This document shows, in pieces, positions 14,865 through 24,227 of a DNA stretch of 34,878 nucleotides. How positions within the stretch are numbered: position 1 is the first letter of the stretch; each line of letters opens with the position of its first letter. The DNA comes from Blastopirellula sp. (lineage in GTDB: Bacteria > Planctomycetota > Planctomycetia > Pirellulales > Pirellulaceae): positions 1 through 34,878 of the forward strand of contig NVWB01000041.1 of assembly GCA_002733575.1 (NCBI GenBank), given 5' to 3'. The translations under genes were made by a program, and so were the position numbers. Below the pieces are notes generated by a model that saw only the letters and a list, made by a program, of their open reading frames with translations, was not told where the DNA came from and did not search any database.

Positions 14865-16025
14865 ATGTTATTTCGTCTGCTCCCTTGGGAGTACGCAATT
14901 CGCAATCTATTTCGTCGTCCATTACGCACGTCGCTGACGTTCGTTGGGCTGACGACTGTAATTATATTGGTGTTTGTGGTAGTTGGTTTTATTCGAGGAT
15001 TAGAACGATCATTAGCAGTCAGTGGCGATCCACAAACGGCCTTAATTTTCTCACTGGGTATGGGAGAGAATCTTGAATACTCCTCAATCGCCATGCGAAC
15101 CAGTGACTTGGTGCCAGCCAGTGTTGCAGGAATACAAGAGCGAGCCGGTAAGAAATATGTCTCGCCTGAATTATACCTCGGCACACAAGTAGATATCGGC
15201 GAACAAGAATCGATGGGCTTGGTTCGTGGAGTCACACAAACTGCCTTACTTGTACGAAACCGAGTGGAACTTGAATCGGGCGACTGGCCGAAGACCGAAG
15301 AAATCATGGTTGGCAAAATGGCGGCGGCAAAATTAGGCGCGACCAAAGCAGAATTGGCCATTGGACAATCGTTGGTCTTCGAGGGCCGAACTTGGCGCAT
15401 CAGCGGCATATTTTCAGCAGGCGGATCAGCGTTTGAATCCGAAATATGGTGCCGCTTAGATGAACTGCAACAGTCGATGAAACGGCAAGACTTGAGTATC
15501 GTAGCGGTTACGATGGCACCTGGTGGTGACTTTAGCGATCTTGATATGTTTTGCAAAGAGCGGCTCGACCTTGAACTTCAAACCATGCGTGAGACAGACT
15601 ACTACGCTTCATTACAACAAGATTATGGCCCCATTCGCTGGTTGGCCTGGCTTGTCGTCTTACTGGTATCAGGCGCCGGAGTATTCGCTGGGCTGAATAC
15701 CATGTATGGCTCAGTCGTGGGCCGCATCCCTGAACTTTCAACCTTACGAACCATCGGCTTCAATCGACGAGCTATCGTGGTCAGTTTGATTCAAGAAGGA
15801 TTACTATTAGCAGCCGGGGCCAGCCTGTTGGCGGCACTGGTTGCATTGGTTTTTGTGAATGGTGCCGCGGTACGATTCACCATGGGCGCATTTACGCTTC
15901 GCATTGACAGCATGGCCGTGTTAATCGGTTGTGGAGTCGGACTTTCGCTCGGGTTTTTCGGATCAATTCCCCCAACAATTCGAGCGCTACGAATGCCTGT
16001 CGTGGATGGGCTGAAAGCATTTTAA
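14865..16025 (+). CDS. FtsX/MacB-like ABC transporter permease 1
   Basis: A 386-residue inner-membrane permease. It has the MacB/LolC layout: a positively charged cytoplasmic start ([18 protein letters not shown]), TM1 (about 25-43), a large periplasmic core (about 45-255) with the [12 protein letters not shown] and [19 protein letters not shown] motifs of the MacB core domain, then three more membrane segments (about 262-285, 310-340, 350-370) containing [23 protein letters not shown], the FtsX signature region. It lacks its own ATPase domain and would pair with the separate ATPase and second permease at 18244-20119 as in LolCDE. An overlapping 237-codon frame on the other strand is a shadow. 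The upstream 133 bases hold a small dyad. Confidence 0.9.
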   Translation: MLFRLLPWEYAIRNLFRRPLRTSLTFVGLTTVIILVFVVVGFIRGLERSLAVSGDPQTALIFSLGMGENLEYSSIAMRTSDLVPASVAGIQERAGKKYVSPELYLGTQVDIGEQESMGLVRGVTQTALLVRNRVELESGDWPKTEEIMVGKMAAAKLGATKAELAIGQSLVFEGRTWRISGIFSAGGSAFESEIWCRLDELQQSMKRQDLSIVAVTMAPGGDFSDLDMFCKERLDLELQTMRETDYYASLQQDYGPIRWLAWLVVLLVSGAGVFAGLNTMYGSVVGRIPELSTLRTIGFNRRAIVVSLIQEGLLLAAGASLLAALVALVFVNGAAVRFTMGAFTLRIDSMAVLIGCGVGLSLGFFGSIPPTIRALRMPVVDGLKAF

Positions 16026-16079
16026 CTAATCATTGATGGCAAACAATTGCCGACGTTTTTTACTTACGGAGATATTACG

Positions 16080-16613
16080 ATGAAGAAACTAATTGCACTA
16101 ACTACCTGCTTTGGAATTATTGTGGCACTGGGATGTTCTCAAGAAACCCCTGTGACCACAACAACACCTACAATTCCGACAGTATCAGCCATCGACAGTT
16201 CGCTGTACCTGCTCACCGCAGAACCTGAAGGTGCCCTAACAGTGATTGCTACTAGAGAAGCGGATAATGATGGCGAAGATATTTTAATCGAGGGTCGTAT
16301 CGGTGGAAGTGGAAACCCGTGGCTTGAAGGCAGTGTCGCATTCACCATTGTTGATGAAACACTTCAAGCTTGTTGCGATATCCCTGGTGACAATTGTCCG
16401 AAACCTTGGGATTATTGCTGCGAGACTGACAAACTACCGACAGCCATGGCCTTGGTCAAGCTGGTTGACGAGAACGGCGAACTTCTCAAAGGCGATGCCA
16501 AAGAAGTGCTAAACGTAAAAGAACTTTCTACGGTGATCATCAAGGGTAAAGCTAAGCGAGATGATGATGGAAATTTGATCGTGCTCGCCAGTGGCGTTTA
16601 TGTTAAGAAGTGA
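16080..16613 (+). CDS. Exported lipoprotein with five conserved-looking cysteines
   Basis: A 177-residue lipoprotein. The start at 16080 is supported by ACGGAG 8 bases upstream and gives a lipoprotein signal MKKLIALTTCFGIIVALGC19; a TTG further up lacks both. After a Thr/Pro-rich linker the core (about 48-177) is beta-rich, with ILIEGRIGGSGNPWLEG, then CC98-99, C106, the PWDYCCE segment with C113-C114, and VKELSTVIIKGKAKRDDDG. The last part is reminiscent of an OB-fold-like layout seen in small planctomycete lipoproteins (recollection). The paired cysteines could coordinate a metal. It lies between the first permease and the fusion protein, 8 bases before the latter, so it is almost certainly part of the exporter unit. 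No established function. Confidence 0.78.
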   Translation: MKKLIALTTCFGIIVALGCSQETPVTTTTPTIPTVSAIDSSLYLLTAEPEGALTVIATREADNDGEDILIEGRIGGSGNPWLEGSVAFTIVDETLQACCDIPGDNCPKPWDYCCETDKLPTAMALVKLVDENGELLKGDAKEVLNVKELSTVIIKGKAKRDDDGNLIVLASGVYVKK

Positions 16614-16621
16614 GTTGAATT

Positions 16622-18244
16622 ATGACTAAAACTGTTGATCTTCGAGGACTTGCGATAGACCGTAGCGATACGACGCAGCCCAAGTTACGCACTCGACGTC
16701 ACTTGATGACGCGGTACGTCTTGCCGCTGATACTCGTGGTGGGTTTTCTATCGCTGGTTGCCTGGGCTTCACGTGACTTCGTGTTTCCACCGAAACCTGT
16801 GACCGTGATGCCGGTGATTACCACCTCTTCAGAAGTTCAACAGGAAGGCACTCCGCTGTTTAAAGCGGCGGGCTGGATTGAACCTCGTCCAACTCCGGTG
16901 CGAGTCGCAGCACTCGCACCGGGCGTTGTCGAGGAACTTCTGGTGGTAGAAGACCAAGTGCTAAAAAAAGGAGATCCGGTCGCCGAAATGGTGAAGGATG
17001 ATGCCCGACTTGCACATGATCGAGCCTTGGCAGACTTGAAACTTAGATATGCAGAACTAGACGAATCCAAGTCGCAACTCAAAGCGGCCATGACTCGATT
17101 TGAACAACCAGTTCATTTATCAGCAGGCGTAAAAGAAGCAGAAGCTTCACTGGCAAAAATTGAAACCGAAATCAAGAATCTCCCGTTTGAACTACAACGG
17201 GCCAACGCCGATTTAGAGGCCTTACAAAAAGACTACGATGGCAAGGTCAGTTCTAAGGGGGTAGTGGCTGGCGTGACGATAGACATTGCCAAAAGCAAGT
17301 TGGATTCAGCCAAAGCGATGGCCCAAGAACTTCACAACCGGGATGCTTCTTTGAAGAAAGAGCAGGATGCGCTCGCGTCACGTCGTGACGCCTTGAAAAT
17401 TCAACTTCGATTGTTGGCTGATGAAACCAAAGCCAAAGAAGGCGCATCGGCTCAAGTAAAAGCGGCCGAAGCACGGGTTGAACAGGCTCAAGTGGTTGTT
17501 GCCCAAGCCAAACTGCAACTTGATCGCATGACCATTACCTCGCCGATTGATGGAAGAATCTTCCGCTTGTTTGCCCATCCCGGAGCACGTATTGGTAGCG
17601 GTATGACACAAATGGCCGGGCACGATGGTAGTACGGTTGTCACCATGTATCGGCCTGAGATGCTTCAAGTTAGGGTCGATGTTCGCTTTGAAGACATTCC
17701 GAAAGTAGGTCTGAACCAGCCTGTTGAAATCGATAACCCGGCGTTGCCTTCGTCTTTAATAGGCAATGTTTTATTCATTAGTTCAGAAGCCGATATTCAG
17801 AAAAACACGTTACAAGTCAAAGTGGCGATTCCCAATCCGCCTTCGGTTTTTAAACCAGAAATGCTGGTCGATGTTACATTCCTAGCACCAAAGCACTTGA
17901 ATCGTTCGGAAGAACCGAGCAAAGAATTGAAGCTCTATGTTCCACAGCAATTGGTGCAATCGGATGAGAGCGGTTCATTTGTTTGGGTCGCCGATCAGTC
18001 AGATGGCTTGGCTCGTAAAACTTCAGTACAAACCGGAAACACGGGCAATAGTGCCCTCGTTGAAATCACCAGTGGCTTGACCATGACTAGTCGAATTATT
18101 GTCAATGGAACGGATGGTTTGTATGATGGCCAGCGGATCATAATCTCTGGCGAAGACGCTTCATTAAGCCCCAACAACAATGACCAACAAAACAATAGCA
18201 ATGCAAGTTCACATTCTGGAACGCACGCAGGAGATGGAAAATAA
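16622..18244 (+). CDS. HlyD/MacA-type membrane fusion protein
   Basis: A 540-residue periplasmic adaptor linking the inner-membrane ABC permeases to the TolC-like channel. One N-terminal membrane anchor (about 32-49, [18 protein letters not shown]) follows a charged cytoplasmic stretch. Then come the half-lipoyl segment (about 85-120, [33 protein letters not shown]), a long helical hairpin rich in Ala/Lys/Glu/Gln (about 125-300), and the second half-lipoyl segment with [17 protein letters not shown]. The beta-barrel and membrane-proximal domains complete it ([44 protein letters not shown]). The C-terminal tail is Asn/Gln/Ser-rich and probably disordered. The stop TAA overlaps the ATPase start by one base (TAATG), showing translational coupling. 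Confidence 0.9.
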   Translation: MTKTVDLRGLAIDRSDTTQPKLRTRRHLMTRYVLPLILVVGFLSLVAWASRDFVFPPKPVTVMPVITTSSEVQQEGTPLFKAAGWIEPRPTPVRVAALAPGVVEELLVVEDQVLKKGDPVAEMVKDDARLAHDRALADLKLRYAELDESKSQLKAAMTRFEQPVHLSAGVKEAEASLAKIETEIKNLPFELQRANADLEALQKDYDGKVSSKGVVAGVTIDIAKSKLDSAKAMAQELHNRDASLKKEQDALASRRDALKIQLRLLADETKAKEGASAQVKAAEARVEQAQVVVAQAKLQLDRMTITSPIDGRIFRLFAHPGARIGSGMTQMAGHDGSTVVTMYRPEMLQVRVDVRFEDIPKVGLNQPVEIDNPALPSSLIGNVLFISSEADIQKNTLQVKVAIPNPPSVFKPEMLVDVTFLAPKHLNRSEEPSKELKLYVPQQLVQSDESGSFVWVADQSDGLARKTSVQTGNTGNSALVEITSGLTMTSRIIVNGTDGLYDGQRIIISGEDASLSPNNNDQQNNSNASSHSGTHAGDGK

Positions 18245-18972
18245 TGGCCCTAATTCGAATCAGAAATCTGACGAAACAATATAGCAAGGGGGGTGATACC
18301 ATCACGCCGCTAGATGATGTTTCGCTAGATATCGAGCAAGGTGAATTTATCTCGCTGATGGGTGCCAGTGGAACCGGCAAATCAACGCTATTGAATATGG
18401 TCGCCAGTATCGACAAGCCTGATAGCGGAAGCATTGTTGTTGATGGAGTCGATATCACCAAGCTCTCACGCACGAAATTGGCCAACTGGCGAGCGGCCAA
18501 CTTGGGTTATATTTTCCAAACCCATAATTTAATTCCCGTATTAACCGCTTACGAGAATATCGAACTTCCGTTATTACTGCTGCCAATGTCTGGCAGTGAA
18601 CGGCGTAAGCGAGTACAGATCGCCATGGAAGCAGTCGATTTGATGGACCGAGCCAATCACTATCCGCGACAAATGTCGGGCGGGCAAGAACAGCGGGTTG
18701 GAATTGCGAGAGCCATTGTTGCTCATCCGAAAGTGGTAGTAGCAGATGAACCAACGGGCGACCTTGACCCGGAAACCTCGGAACAAATCCTTAACCTGCT
18801 GCAACGCCTGAACGAACAATTAAATGTAACGCTGCTGATGGTCACACATGATGTCGAAGCTGCACAAGTTGCTCATAAACAGTACAAGCTTGATTACGGC
18901 AAATTAGTACAGACCGGTGGCCGTACTTTAGAACCAGTGCTTGCCACCGAACCTTTGGAACGAGAGGGATAG
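18244..18972 (+). CDS. ABC transporter ATPase, LolD/MacB-type
   Basis: A 242-residue ATPase that powers the exporter from the cytoplasm. All motifs are present: Walker A G40-ASGTG-K46-S47-T48, Q-loop Q92 in [16 protein letters not shown], signature MSGGQ (144-148) followed by [10 protein letters not shown], Walker [17 protein letters not shown] (D168, E169), and the H-switch H202 in MVTHD. The [12 protein letters not shown] sequence and the DEPTGDLD box are characteristic of the LolD/MacB/FtsE branch that works with FtsX-like permeases. It starts on the last base of the fusion-protein stop and ends 4 bases before the second permease. Confidence 0.95.
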   Translation: MALIRIRNLTKQYSKGGDTITPLDDVSLDIEQGEFISLMGASGTGKSTLLNMVASIDKPDSGSIVVDGVDITKLSRTKLANWRAANLGYIFQTHNLIPVLTAYENIELPLLLLPMSGSERRKRVQIAMEAVDLMDRANHYPRQMSGGQEQRVGIARAIVAHPKVVVADEPTGDLDPETSEQILNLLQRLNEQLNVTLLMVTHDVEAAQVAHKQYKLDYGKLVQTGGRTLEPVLATEPLEREG

Positions 18973-18976
18973 AACC

Positions 18977-20119
18977 ATGTTCAAGTTTTTACTTTACACA
19001 CTCAAAACATTATGGCGACATCGCTCGCGAACCATCATGACGGTTAGTGGATCGGCGGTTGCCTTGTTTGTTTTTTGCTTTGTGGGTGCCGTGCAAGAAG
19101 GCATGAACGATTTGCAGCGCCGCCAAGAGGCCAGAGGCTCACTCATTGCGTTTCAAGCCAATAAATTCTGTCCTGCCACCAGTCATCTCCCGCAAGACTA
19201 CGATCAACAAATTGCTGGTCTCGATGGCGTGAGAGAAGTTTTTCCGGTACAAGTTTTCACAAACAACTGCCGGGCCAGTCTTGATGTGGTTGTCTTCTAC
19301 GGAGTACCACCGAAGAAGCTCCAGAATGTTCGCGACTTTAAGCTTACTTCAGGTAACTGGGTAGATTTTGAAGGGCATCAAGATGCAGCGGTTGTCGGAC
19401 AAGCGGTTGCGAACCGCCGAAGCATTAAGGTCGGCGACAAGTTTTCCATTGGTGAGTTAAGCGTCAATGTTGCCGGTATTTTCACCAGCAATAATCCGGC
19501 AGAAGAAAACTACATCTATTCGCATCTTGAATTCCTGCAACGAGGCAAAGGAATGAACTTGGTGGGCACCGTGACTCAGATTGAAGTCCTACTTAACAAT
19601 GGTGTTGATCCTATAGCAAAGAGCGCCGAAATCGATGAACTCTTTCGCGGCGGTCCAGTCGAAACCGATACTCGCCCCAAAGGTGTTTTTCAAGCGAAAT
19701 CATTGGGCGATTTAACCCAGTTGATCGGCATGGCCCATTATTTAGGGTATGCGTGTGTAGGACTGGTCTTGGCATTGGTTGCCACCACAACGGTGATGTC
19801 GGTTCAAGATCGAATCAAAGAGCATGCGGTGCTTCAAACGATTGGATTTTCTGGTTACAAGGTGTTCGGGCTAGTGATGACCGAGAGCATTTTGCTTAGT
19901 GTTGCCGGAGGAATCATCGGAGTTGGCACAGCTATGTTTATGCTGCAAGTCAGTAGTCTTTCAGTAGGGGCTGAAGCGGTGACTATCGCGTTTACTCCTT
20001 CATTTCGACTGGCAGGTATGGGGCTGATTGTTTCGAGTGTAGCTGGCGTACTTGCTGGCATCGCACCGGCATGGCATGCAGCACACACAGAGATCGTTCC
20101 GGCACTGCGTCAAGCGTAA
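18977..20119 (+). CDS. FtsX/MacB-like ABC transporter permease 2
   Basis: A 380-residue permease. The start at 18977 is chosen because GAGAGGG lies 8 bases before it and it follows the ATPase stop by 4 bases; an ATG at 18941 would overlap the ATPase gene. Topology is as in permease 1: a basic start (TLKTLWRHRSRTIMTVSGSA), TM1 (about 20-38), a periplasmic core (about 40-245) with AAVVGQAVANRRSIKVGDKFSI, and three C-terminal membrane segments (about 258-282, 305-330, 345-368). The FtsX region VQDRIKEHAVLQTIGFSGYKVFGLVMTE lies between them. The two permeases differ clearly in their periplasmic parts, so the transporter is probably a heterodimer with a shared ATPase (inference, LolC/LolE-like). 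It is the last gene of the exporter unit; no terminator is evident after it. Confidence 0.92.
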   Translation: MFKFLLYTLKTLWRHRSRTIMTVSGSAVALFVFCFVGAVQEGMNDLQRRQEARGSLIAFQANKFCPATSHLPQDYDQQIAGLDGVREVFPVQVFTNNCRASLDVVVFYGVPPKKLQNVRDFKLTSGNWVDFEGHQDAAVVGQAVANRRSIKVGDKFSIGELSVNVAGIFTSNNPAEENYIYSHLEFLQRGKGMNLVGTVTQIEVLLNNGVDPIAKSAEIDELFRGGPVETDTRPKGVFQAKSLGDLTQLIGMAHYLGYACVGLVLALVATTTVMSVQDRIKEHAVLQTIGFSGYKVFGLVMTESILLSVAGGIIGVGTAMFMLQVSSLSVGAEAVTIAFTPSFRLAGMGLIVSSVAGVLAGIAPAWHAAHTEIVPALRQA

Positions 20120-20266
20120 GTGTCTTGGTCGATTCAAATTCTTTAAGAGTGGCAAACACCTTAAACGGTCCCTTTTCTTGGTGTCGAGTGCTATCTTTAC
20201 GCTTGGCCTGATCCTTCTGAATACCAATAATTACTGACGAAGGACTTCTGCTAGTCAGGTTGTGAA

Positions 20267-20332
20267 GGACCGTGTTGACGCTGCCGAAGTGTTGGTGTTT
20301 CAGATGTAGTTTTCGGCACATCAACACGGTCC
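20267..20332. other. Long imperfect stem-loop upstream of the decarboxylase gene
   Basis: GGACCGTGTTGA (20267-20278) pairs perfectly with TCAACACGGTCC (20321-20332). After a small internal loop (CGCT against ACA), GCCGAA (20283-20288) pairs with TTCGGC (20312-20317), leaving a 23-base loop. It ends 32 bases before the ATG at 20365. No T-run follows, so it is not a standard terminator. It may be a 5'-leader regulatory structure, a small RNA or a decayed repeat element. Confidence 0.6.
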
Positions 20333-20364
20333 AATGGTGAATATCATTCAACAGGGGGCCGAAC

Positions 20365-22026
20365 ATGGAAGACCAAGCACATCCGCATATCGACTCATCG
20401 ATAGGCGAGTATCTTATCAGTCGCCTGCAAGATTATGGTGTCCGTGATATCTTTGGCATCCCCGGAGACTATGTGTTGTCGTTCTATTCGATGTTGGAAG
20501 AGAGCCCTTTGAATGTGGTCGGCTGTACACGCGAAGATTGCGCAGGGTTCGCTGCAGATGCGTATGCTCGCATCAACGGCATGGGCGCGGTCTGTGTAAC
20601 CTATTGTGTGGGTGGATTGTCGGTCTGCAACTCAATTGCAGGCGCTTATGCCGAGAAATCTCCGGTGGTCGTTATCTCAGGTTCACCAGGTTTAAATGAG
20701 CGAGACAACAATCCGCTACTGCATCACAAGGTTCGAGATTTTCGGACCCAAGCCGATGTGTTTGAAAAACTTTGTGTGGCCGGCGCGGTATTGAGTGATC
20801 CTCCAGTTGCCAAGCGAGAAATTGATCGTGTATTAGATGCAGCGGATCGTTTTAAACGACCTGTCTATTTGGAAATCCCAAGGGATATGGTCCACTCGCG
20901 GCCCAGTAAATCATTCCCTTACCAGAGACATCCGCACGACAGTAATCCTAAATCATTAGCCGAAGCAGTCACTGAGGCCACCGAACTGATTACCAATTCG
21001 CACAACCCTGTGATATTGGCTGGGATAGAAATTCATCGTTTTGGATTACAAGATCAGCTACTAACTCTCGCCGAAGGAGCCAACATTCCTATCGCTGCTA
21101 CCGTGCTAAGCAAAAGCGTGGTCAAAGAAACCCATCCCTTGTACATTGGTTTATACGAAGGCGCAATGGGTCGTGAAGAAGTAACCAAGTTTGTCGAAGA
21201 GAGTGACTGCATTATCTTGCTGGGCACATTCATGACCGATGTCAATCTTGGCGTCTACTCTGCCAAGCTCGATCCGGCGTGTTGTATTTATGCCACCAGC
21301 GAACAACTGCGGATTCATCATCACCACTATCACAATGTGTCGCTCGGAGATTTTATTGGCGCATTGTGCGAACAGCATGTTTCCCCCAGACCCAGAACTA
21401 TCGATCCGCCCTCTTCTTCAAATCTGCCCGATTACCAAATGGAGTTCGATAAACCCATAACTATCAGCCAGCTAGTGCAACGAGTGAACCAACAGCTAGA
21501 CGACGATACGATTGTGATTTGCGATATCGGCGATGCATTATTGGCCAGTACAGAACTAGTCACACACGAACGAACCGAGTTCATCAGCCCGGCCTATTAC
21601 ACATCGATGGGATTTGCCATTCCTGCCACCTTGGGCGCAATGATTGCGGAGCCTACCCGTCATGTGCTGGCCATTTGCGGAGATGGAGCCTTTCAAATGA
21701 CCGGCATGGAATTATCGAATATCGTGAAACGTGGTTTATCGCCGACAATTATCGTGTTAAATAATGGGGGCTATGGAACCGAGCGATACTTACACCCTGG
21801 CAATTGGGAATTCAATGAAATACATAACTGGCAGTATCATCGCTTGACCGAAGTGCTCGGCGGCGGTCGAGGATACGATATCGAAACCGAAGGCGAATTT
21901 GATGCGGCTCTCGAACAAGCATGGCACGACAACAGCGGACCAAATATCCTCAATGTGCATCTTCAAAAGGAAGACGCCAGTCAAACCCTGACACGATTGG
22001 CCGAACGCTTGAGAGAACGTGTGTGA
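20365..22026 (+). CDS. Thiamine-diphosphate-dependent 2-keto acid decarboxylase
   Basis: A 553-residue cytoplasmic enzyme of the pyruvate/indolepyruvate/2-keto acid decarboxylase family, which turns a 2-oxo acid into an aldehyde and CO2. Three domains are recognisable: the pyrimidine-binding domain (about 10-175) with GIPGDYVLSF (D35) and TREDCAGFAADAYAR (catalytic E57), the central domain (about 200-330), and the pyrophosphate domain (about 360-530) with G439-D-G441...N466-N467. The decarboxylase-specific His pair H120-H121 (LLHHKVRD) and the glutamate E473 in GGYGTE are both present. These correspond to the catalytic residues of Zymomonas pyruvate decarboxylase. Acetolactate synthase is therefore less likely. 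Substrate is not determinable. AGGGGG lies 7 bases before the ATG. It converges on the PIG-L gene with 13 bases between stops. Confidence 0.88.
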   Translation: MEDQAHPHIDSSIGEYLISRLQDYGVRDIFGIPGDYVLSFYSMLEESPLNVVGCTREDCAGFAADAYARINGMGAVCVTYCVGGLSVCNSIAGAYAEKSPVVVISGSPGLNERDNNPLLHHKVRDFRTQADVFEKLCVAGAVLSDPPVAKREIDRVLDAADRFKRPVYLEIPRDMVHSRPSKSFPYQRHPHDSNPKSLAEAVTEATELITNSHNPVILAGIEIHRFGLQDQLLTLAEGANIPIAATVLSKSVVKETHPLYIGLYEGAMGREEVTKFVEESDCIILLGTFMTDVNLGVYSAKLDPACCIYATSEQLRIHHHHYHNVSLGDFIGALCEQHVSPRPRTIDPPSSSNLPDYQMEFDKPITISQLVQRVNQQLDDDTIVICDIGDALLASTELVTHERTEFISPAYYTSMGFAIPATLGAMIAEPTRHVLAICGDGAFQMTGMELSNIVKRGLSPTIIVLNNGGYGTERYLHPGNWEFNEIHNWQYHRLTEVLGGGRGYDIETEGEFDAALEQAWHDNSGPNILNVHLQKEDASQTLTRLAERLRERV

Positions 22027-22039
22027 TCTAGTTGTTTAT

Positions 22040-22873
22040 TTACGAAACAAACCGAGCACCTGGAAAGAGTTGTTCCAGCAATCGTCGATCTGGTTGCTGT
22101 GCGTATTCGCTGACCTCAAAGGCTTCGATCAGTTCAACCGATGACGCTGCATCTGTGCCAAAAGCAGCGTTCATCTCCGTCTGAAAATGTTTCGTTCTTG
22201 GGCGAATATGTTGTAACAACCAGCCTTTCAGCCAGATAATTTTATCCTCTTCATTTGCAGGCACAGCTTCTAACAAACCACCTTCGTACGCCAACCACTC
22301 AAAAACTTGCGAACGATGACAGGCCAACATGTTCACTATCGTGTCAACATGTTGAGTGATATCAAGCACAACTTGTGGCTGCATGGGGGCAGGGCGTGTG
22401 AATAGATCGGGCATATAGGCCACCACAGGGTCTTTTCTCAAAGCGGGTACTTCAGGCACAACATGCGGAACCGTGACTAGATACGAGGCATCTTGCACGC
22501 ATTGCCCTACCGCACGATGATCAGGGTGATAATCACTGGTCCGATGAGTCAGCACAAGATCAGGTTGGAATTCGCGGATCTCACGAATGATGCGATGACG
22601 TACTTCGAGCGTCGGTTGCAAACTGGCATCAGGGAATTCCCAGGTTTCGTACGTGGCCCCAATAACATTACCTGCATTGGCGGCCTCTTGTTTTCGTAAG
22701 GTGATCAGTTCTTCAGGTGATCGAACATGATGCCCGGCTGCCCCATCAGTGACTGAAATCAATTTCACTTCGCGGTTGAGTGCTCGATACGCGGCGGCCA
22801 AACCACCTGCGTGGAACTCCGCATCATCAGGATGGGCACCTAAAATTAACAATCGGGGTTCAGGGTTTATCAT
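22040..22873 (-). CDS. PIG-L/LmbE-family deacetylase
   Basis: A 277-residue zinc-dependent deacetylase-type protein. The hallmark H14-P-D-D17 motif in LGAHPDDAEFHAGG and the second motif H116-P-D-H119 in TSDYHPDHRAVG provide the zinc ligands and catalytic Asp. There is no signal peptide, so it acts in the cytoplasm, probably on an N-acetylated sugar or sugar-derived small molecule; the exact substrate is unknown. It follows the Gfo/Idh/MocA gene by 50 bases on the same strand and probably shares its transcript. Neighbouring sulfatases and sugar-modifying enzymes fit a role in breaking down an N-acetyl-hexosamine-containing glycan (inference). Confidence 0.88.
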   Translation of the reverse strand: MINPEPRLLILGAHPDDAEFHAGGLAAAYRALNREVKLISVTDGAAGHHVRSPEELITLRKQEAANAGNVIGATYETWEFPDASLQPTLEVRHRIIREIREFQPDLVLTHRTSDYHPDHRAVGQCVQDASYLVTVPHVVPEVPALRKDPVVAYMPDLFTRPAPMQPQVVLDITQHVDTIVNMLACHRSQVFEWLAYEGGLLEAVPANEEDKIIWLKGWLLQHIRPRTKHFQTEMNAAFGTDAASSVELIEAFEVSEYAQQPDRRLLEQLFPGARFVS

Positions 22874-22923
22874 TGAAGTTCTTAATCGTGTAAATGTTAG
22901 AAACGCAAATCAAAGATCTTGAT

Positions 22924-24216
22924 CTACACAAGCTTAGTGACACCAGGCAATGCAATCGGATAATTGGGTGCATCACCCCACGCATATTTCTGGGGCGAAA
23001 GATCTTCGGTTGAGTTCATTGCCTGATCCCAAGTCACTTCTTTACCGGTGTAAGTCGCCATACGCCCCATGATTGCCAATAAGGTACTTTTGGCCATGTA
23101 TTCGCCATTATTCAGAGAGGTTCCAGATCGAATCCCAGCAAACAATTCGTCGTGTTCAACTTGATACATGTTTTTTACCGGATCACGATGCGTCCATTTC
23201 GATTCTGTTCTGATCTCTAATAAGCGTTCCGAAACAGAAGCATACCCTTTGGCACCAAACGCATGGCAACTAATGTCATTTTTGCAATTGGCCTGTTGAC
23301 GGCAGTTGCTGAAAACCCGGGTTCCGTTTTCATATTCATAAGTCACACTGTGGTGGTCGAAGATGTTGCCATACTTGGCATCTGTTCTCACTTGCCGACC
23401 GCCCATGCCAATCGCCTTCTTCGGATATCCATCGAGCACCCATGAACAGACATCGAGGTAGTGAACATGTTGTTCCACATTAAAATCGCCTGACAACCAG
23501 GTAAAGTAGTACCAATTACGCATCTGCCAGTGCATATCGGTCCAGTCCTGCTGACGCGGCTTAACCCAAATAGGGCCACGATAGTCGTTGGCCATCATCG
23601 TATGGATATCACCCAAGGCCCCATCATGCAATCGCTTTACCGTTTCTCGAAAACCTGCGTCGTAGCGAATACATAAACCAGAAACGACCGATAGATTCTT
23701 ACGTTTTGCCTCAGCACAAGTTTCAATCACAGAACGTACCCCAGGTGCATCGACCGCCACTGGTTTTTCAGCAAACACATGTTTGTTTGCCTCAATCGCC
23801 GCTTTGAGATGGATGGGTCGAAAGTGAGGTGGCGTGGTCAATAACACAACATCAACATCGCTGGCCATCACCTGTTTATAGGCGTCGAACCCAATAAACT
23901 GGCGTTCTTTGGGCACATCGATTTTGCCTGCTACTTCTTCAATTTCAGAAAGAGTATTGAGGCTCAGCTGCAAGCGGTCTTCAAACGCATCGGCCATCAC
24001 GGTGAGCTTGACGTTTTTGTCTGCCAACAATGCCTGTTTGGCCGCCCCGCTGCCACGACCCCCACAACCGATGAGTGCGACTTTTAGCACGTCACTTCCT
24101 GCGGCATGTACGCTGCCAGGTATTGCAAGTGTACTTGCGGCTGCAAGCGAAGCAGTGGTTTGAATAAATTGGCGACGATTGGGGCTCGTGCCAGTCTTGT
24201 CTTGACTCTCGTTCAT
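22924..24216 (-). CDS. Tat-exported Gfo/Idh/MocA family oxidoreductase
   Basis: A 430-residue NAD(P)-dependent oxidoreductase-like protein. The N-terminus has a twin-arginine signal (NRRQFIQTTASLAAASTLAIPGSVHAA). The Rossmann fold begins at VALIGCGGRGSG (G50-G55), and the family motif E150-K151-P152 (FAEKPVAVD) contains the catalytic-type lysine. The C-terminal domain includes the DMHWQMRNWYYFTWLSGDFNVEQHVHYLDVCSWVLDG segment common in planctomycete members. Export of a nucleotide-binding enzyme implies a tightly bound cofactor, as known for glucose-fructose oxidoreductase. Substrate unknown, likely a sugar. AAGGAA precedes the ATG. The isomerase-like gene upstream ends 11 bases before it. 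Confidence 0.9.
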   Translation of the reverse strand: MNESQDKTGTSPNRRQFIQTTASLAAASTLAIPGSVHAAGSDVLKVALIGCGGRGSGAAKQALLADKNVKLTVMADAFEDRLQLSLNTLSEIEEVAGKIDVPKERQFIGFDAYKQVMASDVDVVLLTTPPHFRPIHLKAAIEANKHVFAEKPVAVDAPGVRSVIETCAEAKRKNLSVVSGLCIRYDAGFRETVKRLHDGALGDIHTMMANDYRGPIWVKPRQQDWTDMHWQMRNWYYFTWLSGDFNVEQHVHYLDVCSWVLDGYPKKAIGMGGRQVRTDAKYGNIFDHHSVTYEYENGTRVFSNCRQQANCKNDISCHAFGAKGYASVSERLLEIRTESKWTHRDPVKNMYQVEHDELFAGIRSGTSLNNGEYMAKSTLLAIMGRMATYTGKEVTWDQAMNSTEDLSPQKYAWGDAPNYPIALPGVTKLV

Positions 24217-24227
24217 CCTATTATTCC

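Noticed and set aside
14843..15556. 237-codon open frame on the minus strand
   Set aside because: It lies wholly opposite the first FtsX-like permease, has a Ser/Thr/Pro-rich composition with no family features, and is a shadow of that gene.
20120..20364. TPP riboswitch upstream of the thiamine-dependent decarboxylase
   Set aside because: The conserved CUGAGA and ACCUGA-type elements of the THI-box are not found in the expected arrangement; the enzyme uses TPP but does not make it.
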